Assembly (NCBI GenBank): GCA_021820785.1
Contig: JAKADE010000015.1
Location: forward strand, 1 to 18,294
Direction: 5' to 3'
Length of the DNA: 18,294 nt
Source of the DNA: Pseudomonadota bacterium
GTDB taxonomy: Bacteria; Pseudomonadota; Gammaproteobacteria; Steroidobacterales; Steroidobacteraceae
Part shown: positions 1 to 8,394 of the stretch, in pieces
Numbering within the stretch: position 1 is the stretch's first letter
Layout of the letters: every line of letters starts with the position of its first letter
Position numbers and translations under genes: made by a program
Notes under the pieces: generated by a model
What the model was told of the DNA's origin: nothing
Seen by the model: only the letters and a program-made list of their open reading frames with translations
Databases searched by the model: none

Positions 1-1241
<1,241 letters not shown>

Positions 1242-1266
1242 TCAGATCCTTTCGTGCCTCGAATGC

Positions 1267-1689
1267 TCAACCCTTCGCCGACGATTCGCTCGCGGGAACG
1301 GCACAGGGCCGCACCGATGGCGATACCAGATCCCATACCGACACTACGAGCATGAACGTAAGACCGACGTAGAGAAGCGGGGCGGTTGCGAGGTGCGCGA
1401 ACCGCATCAGGAGCGCCGCGGACAGCACCAGCAGTGGTCCGATAAGACCGAGCACCAGACGGTAGACTTGCCGGTGACTGAACCACCCCAGCGCATTCGC
1501 TGCGAGCGCCAGCAGGGCAAAGAGCGGGATCAGCGTGGTGATGAACAAACCCTCCCATCGCGTGAGAAAGCCGAGGCCGATGGCCGCACCGAGACTGGCG
1601 AGGGCCGGGAAGCAGGACGCGCAGCCCATCGCGGCGACGATGCTGCCCAAGAGTCCGGCCTTATCGGCAATGCGTGTGGCGAGTGCCAT
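1267..1689 (-). CDS. merC: Mercury transport protein MerC
   Basis: Inner-membrane protein that brings Hg(II) into the cell for MerA. It has 140 residues, the usual MerC length, and four hydrophobic segments. The diagnostic N-terminal stretch MGCASCFPALASLGAAIGLG contains the membrane Cys pair C23/C26. FSHRQ and WDLVSP motifs match Tn21 MerC as I remember it. Tn21 MerC has a second Cys pair near the C-terminus; here I see only C129. GAGGAGG sits about 8 nt before the ATG. It is the first gene after the mer promoter, with a leader of about 115 nt, and merA follows 40 nt later. No merT or merP lies between the promoter and merA, so MerC is the only visible transporter. Confidence 0.95.
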   Translation of the reverse strand: MALATRIADKAGLLGSIVAAMGCASCFPALASLGAAIGLGFLTRWEGLFITTLIPLFALLALAANALGWFSHRQVYRLVLGLIGPLLVLSAALLMRFAHLATAPLLYVGLTFMLVVSVWDLVSPSVRPCAVPASESSAKG

Positions 1690-1789
1690 GGGTGATCCTC
1701 CTCATTGCCGTGACGAGCCCATAACGGCTCGACGGTCGGGGTGGTCAGGTAGTGTTCCGAGCCGCCTTGCGCCACTCTGCGCAGGTGGC

Positions 1790-1817
1790 TTGCGCTCTCC
1801 GAGATTGGGGGTATCTT
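1790..1817 (+). promoter_or_regulatory. Possible merR promoter
   Basis: TTGCGC (1790-1795), 16 bp, then TATCTT (1812-1817) on the plus strand. Transcription would start near the operator dyad, giving autorepression, as known for Tn21/Tn501 merR. The match to consensus is weak, so this is an inference from position. Confidence 0.3.
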
Positions 1818-1843
1818 AAGACCGTACTCGACTACGGAGTCAA
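1813..1843 (-). promoter_or_regulatory. MerR-controlled mer promoter/operator (PmerCA)
   Basis: Read on the minus strand: -35 TTGACT (1838-1843), a 19-bp spacer, and -10 TAAGAT (1813-1818). The over-long 19-bp spacer is the hallmark of MerR-activated promoters. The spacer holds the dyad CCGTA-N6-TACGG (about 1821-1836) with a central TCGA. Tn21/Tn501 mer promoters have the same TTGACTCCGTA...TACGG layout. It drives merC-merA leftward. Confidence 0.93.
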
Positions 1844-1844
1844 G

Positions 1845-2270
1845 ATGCCCGAGTCCTACACCATCGGCGCTTTGGCGAGACAGGCCGGCGTCAACGTGGA
1901 GACGGTCCGCTACTACCAGCGCCGTGGCCTCGTCGGGGAACCCCAGCGGCCGCTTGGTGGGATCCGCCGTTACAACCAGAATCATGTCAGGCGGCTACGG
2001 TTCGTCCGCCAAGCGCAGGCACTCGGCTTCCGCCTGGATGAAGTGAAAGACCTGCTCACGCTCGAAGACGGCAAGCATTGTCACGAAGCCGAACGGCTGG
2101 GCACCATCAAATTGGCCGCGGTACGGGGGCGGCTGGCGCAGCTGCGGCGAATCGAGGGGGCGCTCGCGGCGCTCCTCGACCAGTGTCACTGCAATGTAGG
2201 GAACGTGCGCTGCCCGCTGATCGCGGCGCTAGAGACCGAGCCCGTCGTCCGCCGGCGCAAGAAGCCATAA
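1845..2270 (+). CDS. merR: Mercury-responsive regulator MerR
   Basis: Represses, and with Hg(II) activates, the divergent merC-merA promoter. It has 141 residues. The N-terminal winged helix (TIGALARQAGVNVETVRYYQRRGL) is followed by a long dimerisation helix. The three Hg-binding cysteines of MerR are all present at C79, C114 and C123, matching C82, C117 and C126 of Tn501 MerR, within the DQCHC...GNVRCPLIAAL tail. The ATG at 1845 was chosen because the MerR family starts at this point, and GGAG lies 5 nt upstream. An in-frame upstream ATG at 1752 would add 31 unrelated residues and read through the operator. The ribosome binding site lies inside the operator's right edge, so MerR binding would also block its own expression. 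Confidence 0.96.
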   Translation: MPESYTIGALARQAGVNVETVRYYQRRGLVGEPQRPLGGIRRYNQNHVRRLRFVRQAQALGFRLDEVKDLLTLEDGKHCHEAERLGTIKLAAVRGRLAQLRRIEGALAALLDQCHCNVGNVRCPLIAALETEPVVRRRKKP

Positions 2271-2535
2271 TGTGCCTGGCCTTCCGGGCAGTGTGCCAGG
2301 TCACGGTCCGCACCCCCAGCGCCCTCCCCTCATCTGGGCCTCAGATCCCCTCGCCACGGCCACAGCGCAGGCGCACACCGTGGCCGGCCGGGGCCTTCGC
2401 CGATACAGCAAGATGGCCGCTGAGCAGGTTGCACTTCACCGCGCGAACGCGAGCGGTGCGATCTACGCTCACGGAAGTCCGGAGGGTTCCCTGCAGGCGA
2501 AAGTTTCCGGCCGCGCGCCGCGGGATTCGCTGTCG
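2271..2535. other. Intergenic stretch without a supported gene
   Basis: Between the merR stop and the decayed membrane-protein gene I see no reading frame with a recognisable family or a good ribosome binding site. An imperfect hairpin (CCTGGC...GCCAGG, about 2275-2312) directly after merR could help end its transcript. It has no T-tract. Confidence 0.4.
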
Positions 2536-2909
2536 TCACACTCCGCATGTGGCGAATGGTATGCGCGAGATTCTCCGGATGCGCAATGCGGTCTCCAGCA
2601 AGATATTCGACGTTCCCATGCCAATGATGTGCAAGCGCCTCCAACCGGACCAGCGTTTGGGTCGCGCCCGCGGCGGGCAACGGAGGCAGCAGGGAATGCC
2701 CCCATACCGGGAATGAACAGAGGGTAGCCCTCACGCCAATGCGCTACGGCAAGAGCAGCGAGGGCCACGAACATTCCGCATGAAGACCAGTAGTCGAGCG
2801 AGCCGAACCGAGGGAGACGCCCGATGTGTTTTGGGCTGAGTATTGCACCGCTGCCGGTGATCGCACAAATGAGCCGCAGGAAGACGTGTATGCCGACCAC
2901 CGCCGGAAA
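2536..2909 (-). pseudogene. Decayed multi-pass membrane protein gene
   Basis: Two adjacent frames each encode a piece of what looks like one membrane protein. From 2909 one frame reads PAVVGIHVFLRLICAITG, ILSPKHIGRLPRFG, a hydrophobic helix (MFVALAALAVAHWREGY) and PLFIPGMGAFPAASVARRGR. From about 2655 the next frame continues with RWSGWRRLHIIGMGTSNILL, then degenerates to a TGA at 2538-2536. From memory, the GRxPRFG, YPLFIxG and RLHIxGMGxSYIL blocks occur in that order in a family of uncharacterised bacterial membrane proteins. At least one frameshift separates the parts, no convincing start codon is present, and the C-terminal part is lost. It lies 65 nt downstream of the 126-residue membrane protein gene and may once have been the last gene of that unit. 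Confidence 0.6.
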
Positions 2910-2974
2910 GGTGGAATTGCTGGACGGGATGCCACCACCGCCAAGGCACCGGTCATAGCAAAGTCGTCCGAGCG

Positions 2975-3355
2975 TCAGCCATCCTGCGCCGAACGGAGCA
3001 CCGCGATCAACGGCACGGCGAAGAGGGCGAGCACCACGGTGTCGACCCCAACGTTGAACCAAACGCCGTACCGGGCCGAGAACGCCGCTTCGATCACGAG
3101 CCACACCACGATGCCGAGCAGGAGCGACTTGGCGAGTTTCCGGTCGCCTCGCCGGAGCGCAGCGCGCCCCACGAAGAACAGTGTACTACCCCACCCGATC
3201 ATGATCGCGCCATAAAGCGCACTTTCCCACTGGAGCAGAACAGCGCGATTGATGATGGGCAAGACGTCGAGACCGAACACCGCGAACACTACACCCCACA
3301 GAATGAGAATTACCGAGATCACGCTGAACCACAGGAGCAGTGTCTTTTCGCTCAT
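2975..3355 (-). CDS. Small four-helix membrane protein, function unknown
   Basis: I do not recognise the family. It has 126 residues and four hydrophobic segments (about 6-28, 46-63, 76-92 and 103-120), with charged RRGDRK between helices 2 and 3. The N-terminus is short and the C-terminus ends RSAQDG, so both ends are probably cytosolic. The ATG at 3355 lies 7 nt after the stop of the upstream hydrolase gene, which suggests one transcript and translational coupling; the ribosome binding site itself is weak. The frame stays open upstream into the hydrolase gene, but no start codon there fits. I infer that it belongs to the arsR-hydrolase unit. Its role is unknown. Confidence 0.8.
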   Translation of the reverse strand: MSEKTLLLWFSVISVILILWGVVFAVFGLDVLPIINRAVLLQWESALYGAIMIGWGSTLFFVGRAALRRGDRKLAKSLLLGIVVWLVIEAAFSARYGVWFNVGVDTVVLALFAVPLIAVLRSAQDG

Positions 3356-3362
3356 ACTGATC

Positions 3363-4253
3363 TCACGCGAGGAAATCCCGAACAAGCGCCCCGAACTTCT
3401 CCGGCCGCTCTTCCATGAGCAGGTGACCTGTGGAAGGCAGGAGCTCGAGTCGTTGCGCTCCCGGGATCTCGCGGCGCAGCCGCTCGCCCCATTCGGGCCC
3501 GAAGTGGGCGTCGTTCTCCGCCCAGATGAGGAGCGTCGGGTGGTCGAAGCGCCGCAGTCCATCGAGTATGTCAAGAGTGACCCGGTTGTTGTCGGGGGCG
3601 AACTGCTCGGCAATGAAGCGCTTCGTCTTGGCTCTTCGGTGACGATCGGCGAGGTTCGCGCGAACGAGAAAATCGATGAACTCACCGGACAACTCACGTG
3701 CGTCGTACACCGCCTTGCCGCGCACGAGCGTGGCCCGCAGCACGATTCTCCGCGACCAGAGCCAGAGCACGAGATCGCCCAGGAATGGCATTTGCGTGAT
3801 GCGTGCGAACGGCCGTTCCTCCGCCGACGGCCAGTTGTCGTAAGCCTCCGCATCGGTGAGAACGAGCCGATCCACGCGGGTCGGATGGCGCGCGGCGAGC
3901 ACCTGGGCTACCGCGCCCCCGTGGTCGTGGCCGAGCACGTGAGCACGCTCGATGCCGAGACAGTCGAGGAGGCGGATCATCGTTTCGGCCTGGGCGGCAA
4001 GCGACCAGTCCGCCCCGGGCGGAGTCTCCGTATCGCCGAGGCCGAGCAGGTCCGGAGCGATACAGCGGTGCGTCGGCGTGAGCTGCGGGATCAACCGCCG
4101 CCACACGAACGAGGCAAAGGGACAGCCGTGAAGAAGAAGCACCGCAGGACCGCTGCCCTCATCCCGGTAGGCGAGGCGCACGTCGCCGAGCTGCGTGACG
4201 CGCTTTACGGCATTGTCCGCGGGACGAAGGCAATCTGCGCCGCAATGCCTCAC
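3363..4253 (-). CDS. Alpha/beta hydrolase with Asp nucleophile (epoxide hydrolase/haloalkane dehalogenase type)
   Basis: A 296-residue hydrolase. The oxyanion-hole motif is HGCP (42-45), then APDLLGLGDT (66-75). The nucleophile elbow is GHDHGG with D110. The acid is D248 in LLIWAENDAHFGPEW, and the base is H277 in STGHLLMEERPEKF. A cap domain lies at about 135-215. An Asp nucleophile with HGxP is typical of epoxide hydrolases and halo-acid/haloalkane dehalogenases rather than Ser esterases. The residue after D110 is His, not the Trp usual in haloalkane dehalogenases, so the substrate cannot be told. The start chosen is GTG at 4253, which overlaps the arsR stop as GTGA; no ATG fits before the fold begins. 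It therefore appears co-translated with arsR. A metabolic rather than metal role is likely, but this is inferred. Confidence 0.85.
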   Translation of the reverse strand: MRHCGADCLRPADNAVKRVTQLGDVRLAYRDEGSGPAVLLLHGCPFASFVWRRLIPQLTPTHRCIAPDLLGLGDTETPPGADWSLAAQAETMIRLLDCLGIERAHVLGHDHGGAVAQVLAARHPTRVDRLVLTDAEAYDNWPSAEERPFARITQMPFLGDLVLWLWSRRIVLRATLVRGKAVYDARELSGEFIDFLVRANLADRHRRAKTKRFIAEQFAPDNNRVTLDILDGLRRFDHPTLLIWAENDAHFGPEWGERLRREIPGAQRLELLPSTGHLLMEERPEKFGALVRDFLA

Positions 4254-4657
4254 GCGCGTCGCCCCGCCACAGGCGTACTTCGTCGTCGCAAGGGCTCGCC
4301 CGTCTCCTCGAGCAGGCAGAAGCCGAGATCGAGAATTCCCACGACGCATGGGTCGGCAATGCTGTAGTAGAGCCGCGTCCCATCCCGTCGCGCGGAGACG
4401 ATGCCCCGGTCAGCGAGGCGTTGCAGCTGATTGGAAACGGCCTGCGGTGCCATTTCGACGGCGACGGCGAGGTCGGTGACACACACCTCACGTCCCCGCT
4501 CGAGGGCGTGAAGGAGACGCACGCGGGTGTCATTCGCAAAGATCTTCAGCAGCCGGCTCAGAGCCGCCGCGTGCTTCAGATCGATGAGCGGGCGGTCACG
4601 GGGCGCCGCCTTGCCAACGCTCGCGGGGATGCTGAGGGTCTGAAGGGCACACCGCAT
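4250..4657 (-). CDS. ArsR-family winged-helix regulator
   Basis: A 135-residue ArsR/SmtB-type repressor. The DNA-binding core runs from about 30 to 100: LLKIFANDTRVRLLHAL, then VCVTDLAVAVEMAPQAVSNQLQRLADRGIV as helix-turn-helix, and RRDGTRLYYSI as the wing. Cysteines sit at C59 (before helix alpha-3), C104 and C114 (C-terminal helix), plus C3. The ArsR CxC pair (ELCVCDL) is reduced to VCVTDL, so a classical arsenic site is not seen. C59 with C104/C114 could form a different metal or thiol-redox sensor; this is inference. The ATG at 4657 has no leader or ribosome binding site beyond the promoter-like bases next to it. The hydrolase start overlaps its stop codon, so it probably controls that unit and itself. 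Confidence 0.9.
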   Translation of the reverse strand: MRCALQTLSIPASVGKAAPRDRPLIDLKHAAALSRLLKIFANDTRVRLLHALERGREVCVTDLAVAVEMAPQAVSNQLQRLADRGIVSARRDGTRLYYSIADPCVVGILDLGFCLLEETGEPLRRRSTPVAGRRA

Positions 4658-4693
4658 GAGCCATTAGTACACGGTCTTGTGTAATCGTGTCAA
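4658..4693 (-). promoter_or_regulatory. Candidate arsR promoter and operator
   Basis: On the minus strand a perfect -35 TTGACA (4688-4693) is followed by the inverted repeat TACAC-N6-GTGTA (4668-4683) and an ACTAAT/TACTAA-like -10 at about 4663-4669. The dyad sits between the promoter elements, where an ArsR repressor would block RNA polymerase. The -10 is so close to the ATG (4657) that the message would be almost leaderless. Exact -10 placement is uncertain. Confidence 0.5.
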
Positions 4694-4731
4694 GTCGCAC
4701 GCCTGACCGCACGATCGCGCACAGGGATGTG

Positions 4732-4764
4732 CGGGAGCGCCGCCGTCGAGCGCCGGCGCTCCCG
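4732..4764 (-). terminator. Strong GC hairpin, likely end of the cus transcript
   Basis: A perfect 10-bp stem CGGGAGCGCC (4732-4741) / GGCGCTCCCG (4755-4764) with a 13-nt loop lies 12 nt after the stop of the small C-H-M repeat gene and before the arsR promoter. There is no T-tract, so it may be an atypical terminator or an mRNA-stabilising 3' end. Confidence 0.5.
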
Positions 4765-4776
4765 ATACGGACTGTT

Positions 4777-4968
4777 CTACTGATGCCTCTTCATCAGATA
4801 CCCGTGCACCCGCCAGCACGTGTACAGGTTACGCAGCGCGGGCTTCTCCATCAGCTGGCTATGCGCCTTGAAGCATGCCTGAAGCTCCGCATCCGTCACG
4901 GCGAACGCCGTGGCCGATACCAGCATGACGCCTGCAAGGCTCAGGGGGATCAAGACTCGCTTGTTCAT
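4777..4968 (-). CDS. Small exported protein with two C-x3-H-x3-M motifs, function unknown
   Basis: A 63-residue protein I do not recognise. Residues 1-23 form a clear signal peptide (MNKR, hydrophobic core, ATAFA cut before VTD), leaving a mature peptide of about 40 residues. This contains an internal repeat 19 residues apart: LQACFKAHSQLM (29-40) and LYTCWRVHGYLM (48-59). The shared pattern is L-x-x-C-[FW]-[KR]-x-H-x-x-L-M. In an alpha helix C32/H36/M40 and C51/H55/M59 would each line one face, and P43 could turn between two helices. That is a plausible soft-metal (Cu, Ag or Hg) site or a disulfide-linked hairpin; this is inference. GGAGGTG lies about 8 nt before the ATG at 4968. It follows cusA by 180 nt in the same direction with no clear promoter of its own, so it is probably the last gene of the cus unit. 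Confidence 0.85.
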   Translation of the reverse strand: MNKRVLIPLSLAGVMLVSATAFAVTDAELQACFKAHSQLMEKPALRNLYTCWRVHGYLMKRHQ

Positions 4969-5148
4969 GGTAGTCACCTCCATCGAATGGGCGGCAGCCG
5001 ACGGCTGGCGCCGCGAAAAAATCGGGCATGGACCCGCATTGACAGTCTCGACGCGGCCGCATTTCACGGGTCAGCGCGCACGGCGAAGGTGGCGCCGCAC
5101 GATGGCCCATGGTGCGGGCGGACTGGGGCGCGCGAGGCGCTCTGCGCA

Positions 5149-8100
5149 TCATCGCTGTGCGTCCCCGACGGCATCCCCAGCTCCCTCATTCGTGAGCCGT
5201 CCGCGACGCAGCGCATGCTCCTTGAGCATGACGAACAGGATCGGTACCAAAATCATCACGGCGATCGTCGCTGTCACCATGCCGCCGACGATCGGCGAGG
5301 CGATCGGCTTCATCACGTCCGAGCCGATCCCCGTCTCCCAGAGAATGGGCGCGAGACTCCCAATGACGGCACAGACGGTCATGAGCACCGGGCGCAACCG
5401 CAGCACGGCCCCGTCGATCGCGGCCGCTTCGAGCTCCTCACGCGTCAGGGCATGGTGCGATTTCAGGCGCTCCTCGAGCGCGCCGCGCAGGTACACCATC
5501 ATGACCACCGCAGTCTCCACGGCAATACCAAAGAGCGCGATGTAGCCGACGGCCACCGCGACGCTGAACTTGTAGCCGAGCAGCGATTGCAGCAGCAGCC
5601 CGCCCATGAGCGCGAACAAGGCAGGGAAAAACAGCAGCGCCGCCTCGGCGACCGAGCGGAACAGGAGGTACAGGAGGAGGAAGATCACCACAAAGACGAC
5701 CGGCAGGATGAGCTCGAGGCGCTGCTTCGCCTGCATCTCGAACTCGTACTGGCCGGACCACTTGTAGGTGTACCCCGGAGGCAGCGTAAGCCGCTCGTGA
5801 AGGAGCCGGTTGGCGTGCGCCACGAAGCCGCCATAGTTCGAGGTACTCAGGTTGAGGTACACATATCCGGTGAGCTGCCCCCCTTCGTCCCGGATCATGG
5901 AAGGCCCCCGGGAGAAGGTGATCGTCGCCACCTCGCCGAGCGGGATCTGGGCGCCCGTGGGGGTGGCGATCACGACCTGCTCGAGCTGTGGGAGGTTGTT
6001 GCGAAAGTCGTGGGCGTAGCGCACGTTGATGGGGAAGCGCTCGCGACCCTGCACCGTCTCGGCGATATCCTCGCCCCCGATCCCCGATTCGATGGCGCGT
6101 TGAACGTCCCCGACGGTGAGGCCGTAGCGGGCCGCCTCGAGCCGGTGGACCGCGATGTTGATGTAGAGGCCCTGCGCGACACGCTCGGCGAAGACCGATT
6201 CGACACCGGGCAGGCGGGTGAGCAGATCGCTGATGCGCCCGCCGAGCCGAGCGATCCCCGCGAGAGTCGGTCCCTGGATCTTCAGGCCCACGGGCGTCTT
6301 GATGCCGGTGAGTTCCATGTCAAGCCGGCCCGCAACCGGCATGGTCCAGGTGTTGGTGAGCCCCGGAAATTGCAGCTTCGCGTCCATCTGCTGGATCAAC
6401 TTCTCGTAGGTCATCCCGACGGGCCATTGCCGGCGGGGCTTGAGCATGATGGTGGTATCGAACATGTCCAGCGGGGCATTATCGGTCGCGCTGTCGGAGC
6501 GCCCGGCCGTGCCAAACACCGACTTGACCTCCGGGAACGAGCGAATGATGCGATCCTGTTCCTGCAGGAGCTGAGTGACCTGCGTGATCGAGATGCCGGG
6601 CAGCGCGGTGGGCATGTAGAGCACCGAACCTTCGTAGAGCGCCGGCATGAACTCACTGCCAATGCGCTGGGCAAGGGGCACCGTGAGTGCAAGGACGATC
6701 ACTGCCACAGCGAGAGCCGTCCGGCGATAGCGCAGGCAGAGCTTGAGCACCGGCAGATACAGCGCGCGGGTAAGGCGGGAGATGGGATTGTGCGACTCGG
6801 GTCGCAGTCGGCCGCGGATGAAGAGCGGCATCAGCAGCGGCACCAGGGTGATCGCGAGAATCGACGAACAGGCGATCGCCAGCGTCTTGGTCCAGGCGAG
6901 CGGCGTGAAGAGCCGCCCCTCTGGCCCCTTGAGCAGGAAGACTGGGAGGAACGAAACGATGATGATGATCAGGGAAAAGAAGAGCGCCGGCGCGACCTGC
7001 TCGGCCGCACCGAGCAGGAGCGCGCGGCGCTCCTGCGGCGCCGGGGCCGTGGGCGCAGCACCGCCCTCGCCCACCGGCACTCCTGCGGCCTCGCCCGGGC
7101 GGCCATTGGCCGGCAGCCCCTCGGCGCCTCCATCCGCTTCGGCGAGCCGCCGGTAGCCGTTCTCGACCATGACCATGGCGGCATCGACCAGCACCCCGAT
7201 CGCGAGCGCAAGTCCCCCAAGGGACATGATGTTGCTCGAGACGTGCAGGAAGTACATCGGGATGAACGCGGCGATGACCGCAATTGGGATGGAGAGAATC
7301 GGGATCAGCGCCGAGCGGAAATGCCACAGGAACAGTACAATCACGAGGCTCACCACCAGCGCCTCTTCGATGAGATCGCGCTCGAGGGTGTGAACCGAAG
7401 CCTCGATGAGACCTGCGCGGTCGTAGGCACTACGGATGGTGACGCCGGGCGGAAGCGACGGGGCAATCTCGGCAAGTTTTGCCTTCACCGCCTGGATGAC
7501 CTTGAGGGCGTTCTCGCCATAGCGCATCACGACGATGCCGCCAACGGTCTCGCCCTCACCCTGCCAATCGGCAACGCCGCGGCGAGGCGCGGGACCGAAA
7601 TTCACCGTGCCGAGATCCTTGACCAACACCGGCGTGCCGTTCTTGACAACCACCGGAATGTCGGCGAGATCCTGCAGTGATCGAATGTACCCGAGACCGC
7701 GTACCATGTACTCCGCGCCTGAGAGCTCGAGCACCCCACCGCCCACCTCGTTGGTGCTCGCGCGGATGCGCTCGATCACTGTCGAGAGCGGGATGTCGTA
7801 GGCACGCAGCTTGTCCGGGTCCAGATTCACCTGGTACTGACGCACGAACCCGCCGATCGAAGCGACCTCCGCCACGCCCGGCACGGTCTCGAGCTGATAG
7901 CGCAGGTACCAGTCCTGAAGGGTGCGCAAATCGGCGAGGCTATAGCGGTGAGTGTGATCGACGAGCGCATATTCGTAGACCCACCCGGCGGCGGTCGCAT
8001 CCGGTCCCATCTCGGGATGAACCCCTGGCGGGAGGCGACCCTCGATCTGCTGCAGGTACTCGAGCACGCGCGAGCGGGCCCAGTAGAGGTTCGTCCCGTC

Positions 8101-8394
8101 CTTGAACACGACGAACACGTACGAGTCGCCGAACATCGTCTGGGCGCGTACCGCCTTCACCCGTGGCGCGGCGAGCAGCGTCGTGACAATGGGATAGGTC
8201 ACCTGATCTTCGATGAGGTTCGGTGGCTGGCCCGCCCAGCGGGTGTGGATGACGACCTCGACGTCGGAGATGTCCGGCAACGCATCGATCGGGATATGCC
8301 TCATCGACCAGAGACCCGCAGCAATCGCGAGGAGGGTCCCGGTGAAGACGAGGAAGCGGTTCGCCGCGCACCAGCGCAGGATTCGGGCGATCAT
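5149..8394 (-). CDS. cusA: CusA-type heavy-metal RND efflux pump
   Basis: Inner-membrane proton-driven pump of the tripartite copper/silver exporter, 1081 residues (E. coli CusA is slightly shorter). TM1 is at about 12-30, the central TM block at about 340-520 and the C-terminal block at about 885-1060. The Met triad that binds Cu(I)/Ag(I) in E. coli CusA (M573, M623, M672) is present as M594 (VLYMPTALPG), M644 (APLDMFDTT) and M693 (RLDMELTGIKTP). The proton-relay Asp corresponds to D404 in GVLVDAAMVMVEN. These residues indicate the monovalent-metal HME group rather than CzcA. An odd Gly/Ala/Pro-rich cytosolic loop at about 419-457 is longer than I expect. Its ATG follows the cusB TAG with no gap, and GGGAGGG lies upstream in cusB. 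The 5' neighbours are cusB and a TolC-type gene. Confidence 0.96.
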   Translation of the reverse strand: MIARILRWCAANRFLVFTGTLLAIAAGLWSMRHIPIDALPDISDVEVVIHTRWAGQPPNLIEDQVTYPIVTTLLAAPRVKAVRAQTMFGDSYVFVVFKDGTNLYWARSRVLEYLQQIEGRLPPGVHPEMGPDATAAGWVYEYALVDHTHRYSLADLRTLQDWYLRYQLETVPGVAEVASIGGFVRQYQVNLDPDKLRAYDIPLSTVIERIRASTNEVGGGVLELSGAEYMVRGLGYIRSLQDLADIPVVVKNGTPVLVKDLGTVNFGPAPRRGVADWQGEGETVGGIVVMRYGENALKVIQAVKAKLAEIAPSLPPGVTIRSAYDRAGLIEASVHTLERDLIEEALVVSLVIVLFLWHFRSALIPILSIPIAVIAAFIPMYFLHVSSNIMSLGGLALAIGVLVDAAMVMVENGYRRLAEADGGAEGLPANGRPGEAAGVPVGEGGAAPTAPAPQERRALLLGAAEQVAPALFFSLIIIIVSFLPVFLLKGPEGRLFTPLAWTKTLAIACSSILAITLVPLLMPLFIRGRLRPESHNPISRLTRALYLPVLKLCLRYRRTALAVAVIVLALTVPLAQRIGSEFMPALYEGSVLYMPTALPGISITQVTQLLQEQDRIIRSFPEVKSVFGTAGRSDSATDNAPLDMFDTTIMLKPRRQWPVGMTYEKLIQQMDAKLQFPGLTNTWTMPVAGRLDMELTGIKTPVGLKIQGPTLAGIARLGGRISDLLTRLPGVESVFAERVAQGLYINIAVHRLEAARYGLTVGDVQRAIESGIGGEDIAETVQGRERFPINVRYAHDFRNNLPQLEQVVIATPTGAQIPLGEVATITFSRGPSMIRDEGGQLTGYVYLNLSTSNYGGFVAHANRLLHERLTLPPGYTYKWSGQYEFEMQAKQRLELILPVVFVVIFLLLYLLFRSVAEAALLFFPALFALMGGLLLQSLLGYKFSVAVAVGYIALFGIAVETAVVMMVYLRGALEERLKSHHALTREELEAAAIDGAVLRLRPVLMTVCAVIGSLAPILWETGIGSDVMKPIASPIVGGMVTATIAVMILVPILFVMLKEHALRRGRLTNEGAGDAVGDAQR

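Noticed and set aside
4687..7680. Very long open frame (997 codons) on the plus strand
   Set aside because: It lies opposite cusA, is rich in Arg/His/Asp/Glu with no known domain, and arises from the codon bias of the GC-rich pump gene on the other strand.
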